Below are positions 51,243 to 61,692 of a stretch of DNA of 64,000 nucleotides, piece by piece. The notes under the pieces are model-generated. The model saw nothing but the letters and a program-made list of their open reading frames with translations. It searched no databases and was not told the DNA's origin. This DNA comes from Bacteroidales bacterium (GTDB taxonomy: Bacteria > Bacteroidota > Bacteroidia > Bacteroidales > Rikenellaceae). The translations under genes were made by a program, and so were the position numbers. Position 1 is the first letter of the stretch. Each line of letters starts with the position of its first letter. The stretch spans positions 496,001-560,000 of the forward strand of contig CAJSYJ010000001.1 of NCBI GenBank assembly GCA_910574205.1, in the 5' to 3' direction.

Positions 51243-54200
51243 TCAACGCTTTTCGTGAATATTGTAAAATATCGAGTATACGACCGGCAGTATGCCGAGC
51301 GTCAGCAGCGTCGCCACGATCAATCCTCCCATGATAGTGGCCGCCATGCTGCCGAACATCGAGTCGAAGAGCAGCGGCAGCAGGCCGAGCACCGTCGTTC
51401 CCGAGGCCACGACCACCGGCACGAACCTGTCGGCGGCGGCCGTCGCGACGGCATCGATGCCCGCCATGCCCTCCGAGCGCAGCTCCTCGATGCGAGAGAC
51501 CAGAATGACGGCATTCTTGATATTCATGCCCACCAGCCCCAACAGTCCCAACAGCGAAAAGAAGTCGAACGTCTTGCCCGTAACGGCCAGTCCGGCCACC
51601 ACGCCGATCGAGATAAGTGGTATCATCAGGGCTATGATGATCGGTGCGCGGTAGTTGCCAAACAGCAGCAGCAGTATGACGAACATAAGTATCAGCGTCA
51701 GCGGCATATACTCGGCCAGAGCGCCGTTGGACTCGGCACGGCTCTCCTGCTCGCCGAATATCTTCATCGCATAACCGTCGGGCACGTCTATTTCGGCCTC
51801 CGCTTCGGCCTGCAACTCGTCCAGCAGACGTATGGCGTTGGCTCCGCGCTGCGGGTCGCACTGCGCCTTGACCACCCTCTGGCCGTTGTAGCGCTTGATG
51901 ACCGATCCGCGGAAATCGAATACGAAGCCGTCGCTCGCCTGCTCGATCGAGTAGGCGTTGCCGCTGCGCGAGAAGACGGGCAGCGCTTGCAGACTCGTCA
52001 GGTTGGCCGCCGCCACACCCTCCTCTTTGAGGAGTATGGGCAGCACCTGATCCCCCTCGCGATAAGTGCCCAGCGAATATCCGTCGGTGGCCACCCTCAG
52101 CCACTCGGCCGCACCGCTGCGCGTGACGCCTATGCGCTGACCCTTGATCTGCGAATATACGGGCTGCCATACGGGTATGCGGTTGCCCCAGCTGTTGCGC
52201 ACGTTGCGCACGTCGTCGCGCCGCCGCATGATATCGATAGCCTCGGCCGCCAGACGCTGCAACGTATCGGCATTCTCGCCTATGAAGCCTATCTCGATCG
52301 TGGCGTCGGGCACGGGCGATAGCTTGAACAGCGACGAGCGCAGCCACACGTCGGGCATCGTGGCCGACACATGTTCGTCGAAGCGCCGCTCGACATCGGC
52401 CGTATGGCGCTTGGAGTCGAGCTCGACCAGCACGTTGCCGTAATTGGGGCGGCCGGAATAGCTTCCGCTGGCCAGATAGTAACGCGGCGGCGTACTGCCC
52501 GCCGTAGTCGACACGCGCACCACCTCGCTCTGCGAGACCAGCCAGTCGGACATCTCGTCCAGCCGCTTCTGCGTCGCCTCGATGTTGTAGCCCTCGGGCA
52601 GCAGCACGTCGGCACGGAAATAGGGCTTGTCGAGCTGCGGAAAGAAGTTCTGCGGCATGCGTCCCATGGCAAAGAGCGAAGCGGCGAAGAGCAGCACGAC
52701 CGCCCCCACCGTCGCCCACCGGTAGCGGATCAACATGCGCACGAGACGGCGGAAACGATCCATGCCGCCCGTTGCGGCACTCGCGGCACGTCTCTCCGCT
52801 TTAAGGATCGAGACGCCCATCATCGGCACCTGCGTAAGCGCCAGCAGCCAGCTCAGCAGCAGCGACACGGCGATGACCACGAACAGCGGCCTGACGATCT
52901 CGGCCACCGACGAAGGCGCCAGATAGAGAGGGAAGAACGATATCACGGCTATGAGCGTGGCGCCCAGCAGCCCCCAGCGCGGGGATGTGGCACCCGCAAC
53001 GAGAGCCTCGCCGACGCCCATTCCCTTTCGCATCAGCATGCGGGCATTGTCCGTCACGACTATGGCGTTGTCGACGAGCATGCCCATGGCTATGATGAAA
53101 CCGGCCAGCGAGGTGCGGTTGAGCCCCTCGCCCATGAGAAGCATCGCCAGCAGCGTGCCGCCTATGGCGAACAGCAGCGAGCTGCCCACTAAAAGACCCG
53201 ACCGCGCACCCATAATCAACATAATCAGGATTACGACTATGGCCACCGATTCCAGCAGATTCAGCAGAAAGGTGTTGTTGGCCTGGGCGGCTATGCGGTT
53301 CTCGGCATAGAGCGTCACGAGCTCCACACCCACCGGCATGCGCTCCGTCTCGCGCTGCAACAGCTCCTCGACCCGGCGCCCTACGGCCACTATGTCGAGC
53401 CGGGGATCGCTCGCCACGGCGATGCCTATCGCCTGCCGCCCGTCGACGCGCAAAAGCGTCTGCGCCGGCCGGCGGTAGCTGCGCTCGATACGCGCCACGT
53501 CGCCCAGCCGGTACTGCTTTCCGTCGGCAGCCATTAGCAGCTGGTCGGCTATGTCGTCGACCGAGGAGTAGGAGCCCGACTCGACGATCTCTATGCCGAT
53601 CTCCCCGGCCTGCTTGTCGCCTATGGCCACTATCGCGTTCTGGCGCGTTATCGTAGCGGCTATGTCGTCGGGGCGTATGTCGAAATTGGCCAGCGTCGAT
53701 ATGCTTATATAGATATCCACCACCGGCGTCTGCTCGCCGTAGAGCATTACCTTCTGCACCCCGTCGACCGTGTATAGGCGCGTTTGCAGATCGAGCGCAT
53801 AGTCGCGCAGCTCGCTCCACGTAAAGCCGCCGTCGGAGCGCAGCGCATAGTACATGCCGTATACGTCGCCGAAGTCGTCGGCGACGTTTATCGCCCCCAC
53901 GCCCTCGGGCAGCCGCGGGGCGACGTCGGATACCTTGCGCCGCAGCTCGTCCCACAGCTGAGGCGTCCGGTCGGCAGGCGTTGCGGGCGAGAGCTCGACC
54001 GTAAGGCGCGCCAGACCGAAGTGCGACTCCGAGGTTATCTTGTATACGGAGTTCATCGTTCTGATGCTGCGTTCGAGCGGCTCCGTGACGAGCCTCTCCA
54101 CCTCCTCGGGCGTCGCCCCCGGGTAGGGGCAGGTCACTACGGCGCTCTTTATGACGAATGTCGAATCCTCGCGCTTGCCCAGCCTGATGAACGCATACAC

Positions 54201-54278
54201 TCCTCCGACGATCATTATCGCCAGAAAGAACCACATCACTCTGCGATTGCGTATCGCATATTCCGAAATATTCATCAT
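51243..54278 (-). CDS. RND efflux transporter (AcrB/HAE1-like)
   Basis: A 1011-residue inner-membrane pump with the RND layout: TM1 near the N-terminus (VMWFFLAIMIVGGVYAFI), a first porter loop, TM2-6, a second loop and TM8-12. The proton-relay segment in TM4 reads GMLVDNAIVV, with one Asp where AcrB has two. The closing helices contain LLGLVGMNIKNAVILVSRIE. It exports small molecules with proton uptake; the substrate is unknown. It is encoded between its adaptor (7-base gap) and TolC partner (4-base gap). Confidence 0.94.
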   Translation of the reverse strand: MMNISEYAIRNRRVMWFFLAIMIVGGVYAFIRLGKREDSTFVIKSAVVTCPYPGATPEEVERLVTEPLERSIRTMNSVYKITSESHFGLARLTVELSPATPADRTPQLWDELRRKVSDVAPRLPEGVGAINVADDFGDVYGMYYALRSDGGFTWSELRDYALDLQTRLYTVDGVQKVMLYGEQTPVVDIYISISTLANFDIRPDDIAATITRQNAIVAIGDKQAGEIGIEIVESGSYSSVDDIADQLLMAADGKQYRLGDVARIERSYRRPAQTLLRVDGRQAIGIAVASDPRLDIVAVGRRVEELLQRETERMPVGVELVTLYAENRIAAQANNTFLLNLLESVAIVVILIMLIMGARSGLLVGSSLLFAIGGTLLAMLLMGEGLNRTSLAGFIIAMGMLVDNAIVVTDNARMLMRKGMGVGEALVAGATSPRWGLLGATLIAVISFFPLYLAPSSVAEIVRPLFVVIAVSLLLSWLLALTQVPMMGVSILKAERRAASAATGGMDRFRRLVRMLIRYRWATVGAVVLLFAASLFAMGRMPQNFFPQLDKPYFRADVLLPEGYNIEATQKRLDEMSDWLVSQSEVVRVSTTAGSTPPRYYLASGSYSGRPNYGNVLVELDSKRHTADVERRFDEHVSATMPDVWLRSSLFKLSPVPDATIEIGFIGENADTLQRLAAEAIDIMRRRDDVRNVRNSWGNRIPVWQPVYSQIKGQRIGVTRSGAAEWLRVATDGYSLGTYREGDQVLPILLKEEGVAAANLTSLQALPVFSRSGNAYSIEQASDGFVFDFRGSVIKRYNGQRVVKAQCDPQRGANAIRLLDELQAEAEAEIDVPDGYAMKIFGEQESRAESNGALAEYMPLTLILMFVILLLLFGNYRAPIIIALMIPLISIGVVAGLAVTGKTFDFFSLLGLLGLVGMNIKNAVILVSRIEELRSEGMAGIDAVATAAADRFVPVVVASGTTVLGLLPLLFDSMFGSMAATIMGGLIVATLLTLGILPVVYSIFYNIHEKR

Positions 54279-54285
54279 GGCTCAA

Positions 54286-55320
54286 TCAGCGTTCGAGTAC
54301 CCTTACCTTCTCGCCGTCGGCGAGTCTGTCGACACCGGCCGCCACGACCGTATCGCCGGCCTCGACGCCCGACAGCACTATCACTTCGTCGCGTCCGAAC
54401 ATCTCGCCCAGAGTCACTGCGCGGCGCACGACGCGATCATCGCCGCCGACCGTCCAGACATATGTTCCGCCCTGGGCCGGAGCGTATATGGCCGTTATCG
54501 GCACCGACACCGCTTCGCGGTCGCTCTCGACGGTCTCAACTCTTATCACGCAGGTCATGCCGGGCGAGACGGAGTAACGCACCGTGTCGACATCGGTAAG
54601 GCGCAGCGACACAGGAAAGCCCGACGCATCGGACGAGGTGCGGGCGAAGCTCTTCATCGCGGCCTCGAAGCGCACGCCGCGATAACGGTCGAACGTTACC
54701 GAGAAGCGCGTCGTAGGCAGCGACAGCTGCGGCAGCATGCTCTCGGGTGCGGTAAACTCGACTGTCGTGGAGACGGGATTCACGATCCTGACGATCGTCT
54801 GCCCCGACGATACTCTCTGGAAGGCATCGGCATAAGTACGCTCGACCACGCCGTCGAACGGAGCTGTGATACGCGTATCGGCCAAAAGGTCGGTCGCATT
54901 CTCGTATATCGACCTGGCTTGCGTATAGTCCGTCTGTGCGGCCTCGGCCTCCTGACGCGATATGGCGTCATGCGCCAGCAGGCGCCGCGCCCTGTCGAGC
55001 CGCGAGCGAGCCTGCTCGAAGCTCGCCCGCGCCGCCTCGACCTGCAACTGCACGTCGCGCGGATCGAGTTCGGCCAGCAGCTCGCCGCGCCGCACGGCCT
55101 GACCCTTCGACACGGGTATCGACTTTACCTGACCGGATATCTTGAAAGCCATGTTCGTAGCGTCGTCGGCCGTCGACAGACCGGCGAAATCGCGGTCGAC
55201 GTATCTGGTCGAACGCGCCACGACGCACTTTACGGGACGAACCCCGTCATGCTGCACGCTCTTCTCGGAGCGGCAGCCCGCGAGCAGAGCCGCTGCGGCT
55301 ATGAAATATATGATACGCAT
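54286..55320 (-). CDS. periplasmic adaptor (membrane fusion protein) of the RND pump
   Basis: A 344-residue lipoprotein (MRIIYFIAAAALLAGCRSEK, lipobox LAGC). It has a lipoyl/barrel-sandwich region (KSIPVSKGQAVRRGELLAEL), a coiled-coil hairpin (about 90-150, rich in Ala, Arg and Glu), a return lipoyl half (TRITAPFDGVVERTYAD) and a C-terminal beta-barrel and membrane-proximal domain. It joins the RND pump to the TolC channel. I chose the ATG at 55320, which gives a proper signal peptide. It is the first gene of the adaptor-pump-channel operon. Confidence 0.92.
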   Translation of the reverse strand: MRIIYFIAAAALLAGCRSEKSVQHDGVRPVKCVVARSTRYVDRDFAGLSTADDATNMAFKISGQVKSIPVSKGQAVRRGELLAELDPRDVQLQVEAARASFEQARSRLDRARRLLAHDAISRQEAEAAQTDYTQARSIYENATDLLADTRITAPFDGVVERTYADAFQRVSSGQTIVRIVNPVSTTVEFTAPESMLPQLSLPTTRFSVTFDRYRGVRFEAAMKSFARTSSDASGFPVSLRLTDVDTVRYSVSPGMTCVIRVETVESDREAVSVPITAIYAPAQGGTYVWTVGGDDRVVRRAVTLGEMFGRDEVIVLSGVEAGDTVVAAGVDRLADGEKVRVLER

Positions 55321-55331
55321 AGACAAAAGAA

Positions 55332-55361
55332 AATTGACCACTGCTCACGCAGAGGTCAATT
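55332..55361 (-). terminator. Rho-independent terminator of the DoxX-like gene
   Basis: AATTGACC (55332-55339) pairs with GGTCAATT (55354-55361), and CTGC with GCAG inside, around a 4-base loop. On the minus strand a U-rich TTTCTTTTG follows. Confidence 0.85.
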
Positions 55362-55385
55362 ATCCTGCCAATATCGCCCGTCGGG

Positions 55386-56468
55386 CTACATATCGCGCCA
55401 AGCGCGCTTGTCGACTATCACACCGCCGTCGAGCGTTACCACGCCGGCCTCGCTGCGCATCATGCTGCGCAAGACCATGACATCGGCGTTGTAGCACTTC
55501 AACACATGCCCCGCCGCCATGCAGCAGTCCGACTCCATGACATCCGAGGTAAGGCACACCACCCTCTCGCCCGCCTGCGCGGCACGCGAGAGAAAGGCAT
55601 CCAGACGTCTGAGGCAGCGCTGCGGCAGCCGGTCCATTCCTCTTATGCAGAGCAGATGCTGGCGCGAAGCGTAGTCGAACACCTCGTCGCTTAGCTCCTC
55701 GCCCGAAAACGAATATAACGCGAAATCGGCGAAATCGCTCTCGGCATGCCCCTCCTCCACGCGCGTTTCCATGACTTCCCAGCCGTCGTACCAGCCGCTG
55801 TCATCGGCATCGAACTCGCGGCGCTCGCCCGTGGTCTCGTTGCGGCATACGAGCACCGTGCGTCGAGCCGCCTGAGCCTCAGCACGCTCCCGGCGCACGC
55901 CCGACGCCAGATCGACACCTACCTTATAGGGCATGAAGTCGATCAGGGGCAGATGACTGAGCGCATAGGCGTTGATGCCCAGCGCAGCGACGACAGTCGC
56001 GGCCGCCGCAACGGCTCTCAGGCGCGAGACCGAGCTCAACGTATCGCGGCGATGACGCATATATGTCCACACTGCCAAAGGCAGCAATACCACATTTTTG
56101 AAAAACGTCGCCCACGGCGACAGCGACAGCGCGTCGCCGAAACAGCCGCAGTCGCCCACGGGAAGTACGGTGGCGCTCAGCAGCGTAACCACGGTAAAGA
56201 CGGCCAGCATCGCCGCCGACGCAGCCGACGCCGCACGCGTCAGAAGACGCAGGCAGAGCATGACGCCCACCGACAGCTCGGCGGCGCCCAGCACCACGGC
56301 CGCCGCAAGGCTCAGCGACCCGAGCCCCTCCAAAGAGTATGCTGCGAGATATTCGTCGACGAAGATGGATGTTCCGACAGGATCGACCGACTTGACCAGA
56401 CCCGAAAACACGAACGTGCCGCCCACCGCCCAGCGGGCGATCGTGGCGGCGATGACCTCCCGCCGCAT
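55386..56468 (-). CDS. DoxX/MauE-like membrane protein (BT_3928-type)
   Basis: A 360-residue protein. The first 175 residues hold four or five membrane helices of the DoxX/MauE type (WAVGGTFVFSGLVKSVDPVG near the start and VGDCGCFGDALSLSPW, a conserved Cys-rich motif). The C-terminal half is soluble and contains Cys residues (HLLCIRGM, ESDCCMAAG), which may be a degenerate thioredoxin-like domain. MauE-like proteins are linked to disulfide chemistry, so envelope redox work is a reasonable inference. Its ATG overlaps the tmk stop by one base. Confidence 0.8.
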   Translation of the reverse strand: MRREVIAATIARWAVGGTFVFSGLVKSVDPVGTSIFVDEYLAAYSLEGLGSLSLAAAVVLGAAELSVGVMLCLRLLTRAASAASAAMLAVFTVVTLLSATVLPVGDCGCFGDALSLSPWATFFKNVVLLPLAVWTYMRHRRDTLSSVSRLRAVAAAATVVAALGINAYALSHLPLIDFMPYKVGVDLASGVRRERAEAQAARRTVLVCRNETTGERREFDADDSGWYDGWEVMETRVEEGHAESDFADFALYSFSGEELSDEVFDYASRQHLLCIRGMDRLPQRCLRRLDAFLSRAAQAGERVVCLTSDVMESDCCMAAGHVLKCYNADVMVLRSMMRSEAGVVTLDGGVIVDKRAWRDM

Positions 56469-57154
56469 CACAACCCCTCGATTACGGGTTCGACGATGCG
56501 GCATATCTTGGCGAATATGCCCTCGGGAGTATCCATGCGGCCGTCGGCCGTACCGCAGTCGACTACATGCAGCGCCTCATCGCTCCGTGCGGCCGATATA
56601 TATACGTCTCTTACCGAGCGTTGCAGATCGAGCGACGACTCGTGTATATCCTGCCCGCCGCGCAGATAGGCTCTGTCGTCGCCCTCGCGCTGAGCGCTCA
56701 GGCGGCTCTCGGTAAATGCGAACGGCACATCCAGAAACAGCGACACGTCGGGTCTCGGGATGCCGAAGTAGCCGTACTCGGCCTCGACGATCCAGTCGCG
56801 CAGACGGCTGCGGGACTCCGCCGTGGGCAGCTTGGCGCACTGGTAACCTATATTGGAGTATACGTAACGGTCGGCGATGACCACCTTGCCCTGCGCCAGC
56901 CAGCCGCGTATGGTCGGGGCGGCATCGGCACGGTCGCCTGCGAACAGCAGCGCCACCAGATAGGGATCGACCTGCGACACTTCGCCCATGTCGCCCCTGA
57001 GAAAGCGCGCTATCAACTCGCCGTACACCGGCGCATCGAAGCGCGGGAAATGCACGAACTCGCTCTCGATGCCCCTCTCGGCGCACATGCGGCGCAGAAG
57101 CTCTATCTGCGTCGACTTGCCGGCTCCGTCGAGCCCTTCCAGTACGATGAACAT
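56468..57154 (-). CDS. tmk: thymidylate kinase
   Basis: A 228-residue dTMP kinase. The P-loop is EGLDGAGKST (residues 5-14), the DRY-type motif is VIADRYVYSNIGYQ (about 96-109), and RPDVSLFLDVPF (about 135) belongs to the core. The lid segment contains SAQREGDDRAY. It phosphorylates dTMP to dTDP for DNA synthesis. The ATG at 57154 gives the normal family start (MFIVLEGLDG). It lies 19 bases after sufS in the same direction. Confidence 0.95.
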   Translation of the reverse strand: MFIVLEGLDGAGKSTQIELLRRMCAERGIESEFVHFPRFDAPVYGELIARFLRGDMGEVSQVDPYLVALLFAGDRADAAPTIRGWLAQGKVVIADRYVYSNIGYQCAKLPTAESRSRLRDWIVEAEYGYFGIPRPDVSLFLDVPFAFTESRLSAQREGDDRAYLRGGQDIHESSLDLQRSVRDVYISAARSDEALHVVDCGTADGRMDTPEGIFAKICRIVEPVIEGL

Positions 57155-57173
57155 TGTATAGATTTTTAATCGG

Positions 57174-58394
57174 TTATCGACCCAGCATGCGTACCGCACG
57201 CGCCACGCCCTCGACCAGACGGTCAATCTCCTCGGCCGTGTTGTACATCGCTATCGAGGCGCGGCACATGCCGCTTATGCCGTAGTGATCCATTACCGGC
57301 GCAGCGCAGTGATGCCCCGTGCGCACGGCTACGCCCAACTTGTCGAGGATCATGCCTATGTCGTAGTTGTGTATGCCCTCGACGTCGAACGACACTATCG
57401 GGCACTTGTCGGGACAGCTGCCGTATATCCTCAACCCCTCTATGCGTCGCAGCCCCTCCTCGGCACGCATCATGAGTACGTGCTCGTGACGTTCGATCTC
57501 GGACGCATCGAACTGCGACAGATAGTCCATTGCCGTAGCCAGAGCCGCGGCACCGATGAAATCCGAGGTGCCGGCTTCGTATTTCAGAGGCAGCGGCGCG
57601 TATGTCGTGCGCTCGAAAGTGACCTTGTCGACCATGTCGCCGCCTCCCATGAACGGCGGCATCGACTCCAACAGCTCGCGACGGCCGTAGAGCACGCCTA
57701 TGCCCGTCGGGGCGTAGAGCTTGTGACCCGAAAATACGTAGAAGTCGCACCCCAACTCCGTCACATCAACCCCTCCGTGCACGATGCCCTGACAGCCGTC
57801 GACCAGCACGACGGCACCCGCGGCATGCGCCGCCGATATTACCGCATCCAGATCGGGACGCGTACCCAGCGTATTCGACGCCTGCGTCACGGCCACCATG
57901 CGCGTGCGCGAGTCTATCAGCTCGGGCAGCAGCTCCGTCATAAGACGTCCGTCGTCGTCGAACGGCAGCACCCTTATCTGAGCCCCGTGACGCTCGGCGG
58001 CCAGCTGCCACGGCACGATGTCGGAGTGGTGCTCCATCTCGCTCAGCAGAATGTTGTCGCCAGCCGCAAGGTAGCGCGCGCTCCACGCGTATGCCACCGT
58101 ATTTACCGCCGCCGTCGCACCCGACGTGAAGATGACCTCCTCGGACGACCGTGCGCCGATGAACTCGCGCACACGTTCCCGAGCACGCTCGTACTCGGAC
58201 GTCATGCGCTCCGAGAGATGATGCACGCCGCGATGTATGTTGGCGTTGGAGCATGTCATCAGCTCCGCCACCTTGTCTATCACGCAGCGCGGCTTCTGCG
58301 CCGTCGCCCCGCTGTCGAGATATGCCAGAGGCCGGCCGTAGACGGTCGTCGACAGAATAGGGAAATCGTCGCGTATCTTGTATGGATCGAACAT
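57174..58394 (-). CDS. sufS: cysteine desulfurase SufS
   Basis: A 406-residue PLP-dependent SufS/CsdA desulfurase. The N-terminus is DPYKIRDDFPILSTTVYGRP, the PLP lysine lies in FVFSGHKLYAPTGIGVL-type sequence (YVFSGHKLYAPTGI, Lys about 226), and the active-site Cys loop is RTGHHCAAPVM (Cys about 363). It takes sulfur from cysteine for Fe-S cluster assembly. It is the last gene of sufBCDS, 2 bases after sufD. No sufE or sufU is seen in the window. Confidence 0.95.
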   Translation of the reverse strand: MFDPYKIRDDFPILSTTVYGRPLAYLDSGATAQKPRCVIDKVAELMTCSNANIHRGVHHLSERMTSEYERARERVREFIGARSSEEVIFTSGATAAVNTVAYAWSARYLAAGDNILLSEMEHHSDIVPWQLAAERHGAQIRVLPFDDDGRLMTELLPELIDSRTRMVAVTQASNTLGTRPDLDAVISAAHAAGAVVLVDGCQGIVHGGVDVTELGCDFYVFSGHKLYAPTGIGVLYGRRELLESMPPFMGGGDMVDKVTFERTTYAPLPLKYEAGTSDFIGAAALATAMDYLSQFDASEIERHEHVLMMRAEEGLRRIEGLRIYGSCPDKCPIVSFDVEGIHNYDIGMILDKLGVAVRTGHHCAAPVMDHYGISGMCRASIAMYNTAEEIDRLVEGVARAVRMLGR

Positions 58395-58396
58395 GT

Positions 58397-59212
58397 CTAT
58401 CGGATGTTTTCGAGTTTGGCGCCTACGCGTGCCGACAACTGCTCTTGCAGGCTCTCGACGGCCGAGTGCATGACCACGTCGCCGACGAAGCCCTCGATGT
58501 GCAGTCGCTGCGCCTGCTCGCGGCTAAGGCCGCGCTGACGCATGTACATCAGCTGTTCGCCGTCGATCTGCCCCACGGTAGCACCGTGGCTGCACTTCAC
58601 GTCGTCGGCATAGATCTCCAACTGGGGAGATGTTTCGATGCGGGCGTCGGCACCGAGCGTTATGTTGCGGCTGGTCTGCTGCGAGTCGGTGCGCTGCGCG
58701 TCGGGGGCGACATATACGAGGCCCTCGAAGCGTCCGTAAGAGGACCCCGAGGCCACGCCCTTGACCAGCGTAATCGACGAGCAGTCGGGCGACAGATGAT
58801 CGACATCAACCCTTATGCGGCCGCGCTCGCTGCCCGTAAGCACGAATGCGCCGTTCATATCGAAACGCGCCTCGCGCCCCTTCAACGAGGCATTGCAGGC
58901 CAGCTCGCCCGACGAGAGCATCAACGCCGTAAGGCGGCATGCGCTGCGCCCGTGCTGCGCGATGTCGATCTCGGCGAATGCACCGGCCTCGCACAGGACG
59001 ACGATCGACAGCGAAGCCGCGTCGAGCAGCTCTATCGAGAGCTTCGATTCGTCCTGGCGGGTGTGTACCACCACCAGCGACGCCTCGACCCCGCCGGGCA
59101 CCGTAAGGCTCTTATCGCCCGCATCCGCCAAAGCGTATACGCCGCCGGCAAGCAGTCCGTTATCGGGCAGGGGTTGCGCCCCCGAAGCCGTTATCAAATC
59201 TTCGACAATCAT
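58397..59212 (-). CDS. sufD: Fe-S assembly scaffold protein SufD
   Basis: A 271-residue SufD, shorter than E. coli SufD but usual for Bacteroidetes. The beta-helix region includes VHTRQDESKLSIELLDAASL and ASGSSYGRFEGLVYVAPDAQ. The end motif is IYADDVKCSHGATVGQIDGE, with its conserved Cys and His, then LMYMRQRGLSREQAQRLHIE. It pairs with SufB and SufC to build clusters. It lies 2 bases after sufC. Confidence 0.92.
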   Translation of the reverse strand: MIVEDLITASGAQPLPDNGLLAGGVYALADAGDKSLTVPGGVEASLVVVHTRQDESKLSIELLDAASLSIVVLCEAGAFAEIDIAQHGRSACRLTALMLSSGELACNASLKGREARFDMNGAFVLTGSERGRIRVDVDHLSPDCSSITLVKGVASGSSYGRFEGLVYVAPDAQRTDSQQTSRNITLGADARIETSPQLEIYADDVKCSHGATVGQIDGEQLMYMRQRGLSREQAQRLHIEGFVGDVVMHSAVESLQEQLSARVGAKLENIR

Positions 59213-59214
59213 CG

Positions 59215-59970
59215 CTACTCCTCCCGATAGTCGTTTATGAGCCAGTCGTAGCCCTCCTTTTCGAGCTTCAACGCCAGCGACTTGTCGCCCGAGTGGATGA
59301 TACGTCCCTTGTAGAGCACATGCACGTAGTCGGGCACGATATAGTCCAGCAGACGCTGGTAGTGAGTGATGACCACCGTAGCGTTATCCTCGGTATGCAG
59401 GCGCGTGACGCCCGTGGCGACGATCCTCAGGGCATCGATATCCAGGCCCGAGTCCGTCTCGTCCAGAATGGCCAGACGCGGTTCGAGCATCGCCATCTGG
59501 AATATCTCGTTCTTCTTCTTCTCGCCGCCCGAGAAGCCCTCGTTGACGGCACGCGAAGTGAGCTTGGGATCCAGCTCAACCACGGCGCTCTTCTCGCGCA
59601 TCAGGCGCAGAAATTCGCCGGCCGTAAGCGGCTCCTCGCCGCGATACTTGCGATGTTCGTTCACGGCGATCTTCATGAAATTCGCCATCGTGACGCCCGG
59701 AATCTCTACCGGATACTGGAAACCGAGGAACAGACCCATGCGGGCGCGCTCCTCGATCGGCAGCGACAATATGTCGCGCCCCAGGAACTCGGCCGAACCC
59801 TCGGTCACGGTAAACTTCTCGCTGCCCGACAGCACCGAGGCCAGCGTGCTCTTGCCAGAGCCGTTGGGTCCCATAATGGCATGCACCTCGCCGGCTCTGA
59901 CCGTAAGGTCGATACCCTTCAATATCTCCTTGTCGCCGACCGACGCATGCAGATTCTTAACAACTAACAT
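59215..59970 (-). CDS. sufC: Fe-S assembly ATPase SufC
   Basis: A 251-residue ABC-type ATPase. Walker A is MGPNGSGKSTLASVL (residues about 34-48), the signature motif is GFSGGEKKKNEIFQM (about 143), Walker B is LAILDETDSGLDIDAL (about 168), and the H-loop is VVITHYQRLLDY. It powers the SufBCD scaffold. A 42-base gap separates it from sufB. Confidence 0.97.
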   Translation of the reverse strand: MLVVKNLHASVGDKEILKGIDLTVRAGEVHAIMGPNGSGKSTLASVLSGSEKFTVTEGSAEFLGRDILSLPIEERARMGLFLGFQYPVEIPGVTMANFMKIAVNEHRKYRGEEPLTAGEFLRLMREKSAVVELDPKLTSRAVNEGFSGGEKKKNEIFQMAMLEPRLAILDETDSGLDIDALRIVATGVTRLHTEDNATVVITHYQRLLDYIVPDYVHVLYKGRIIHSGDKSLALKLEKEGYDWLINDYREE

Positions 59971-60012
59971 CTCTATATATTCGTTTTTATTTCATTTTAC
60001 ACTGTTGGTCGG

Positions 60013-61458
<1,446 letters not shown>

Positions 61459-61478
61459 ATCACACAGCTAATATCTCG

Positions 61479-61486
61479 CAAAAATA
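61479..61486 (-). promoter_or_regulatory. -7 box of the suf operon
   Basis: TATTTTTG on the minus strand fits TAnnTTTG and would give a very short leader to the sufB ATG at 61458. No well-spaced -33 element is evident. Confidence 0.5.
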
Positions 61487-61657
61487 CAAAAAAAATGCAA
61501 ACATCGAATCTTTACCCGCGCTTATTCGACACCCGGCGCGACAGCCCGCGGAATACGGCTGCGCAGCGCCCCGCCATGCCGCCGCCCGAGAGCCCCGGCA
61601 CGCCCTTCGGCCAAAACATTAGGGGCGAAAATATTTCGCATAATCGAATTAGATCAC

Positions 61658-61665
61658 TATCTTTG
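61658..61665 (+). promoter_or_regulatory. -7 box of ychF
   Basis: TATCTTTG fits the Bacteroidetes -7 consensus, 27 bases before the ychF ATG. Confidence 0.6.
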
Positions 61666-61692
61666 CGACAATAAATTTATAGATACGAATCA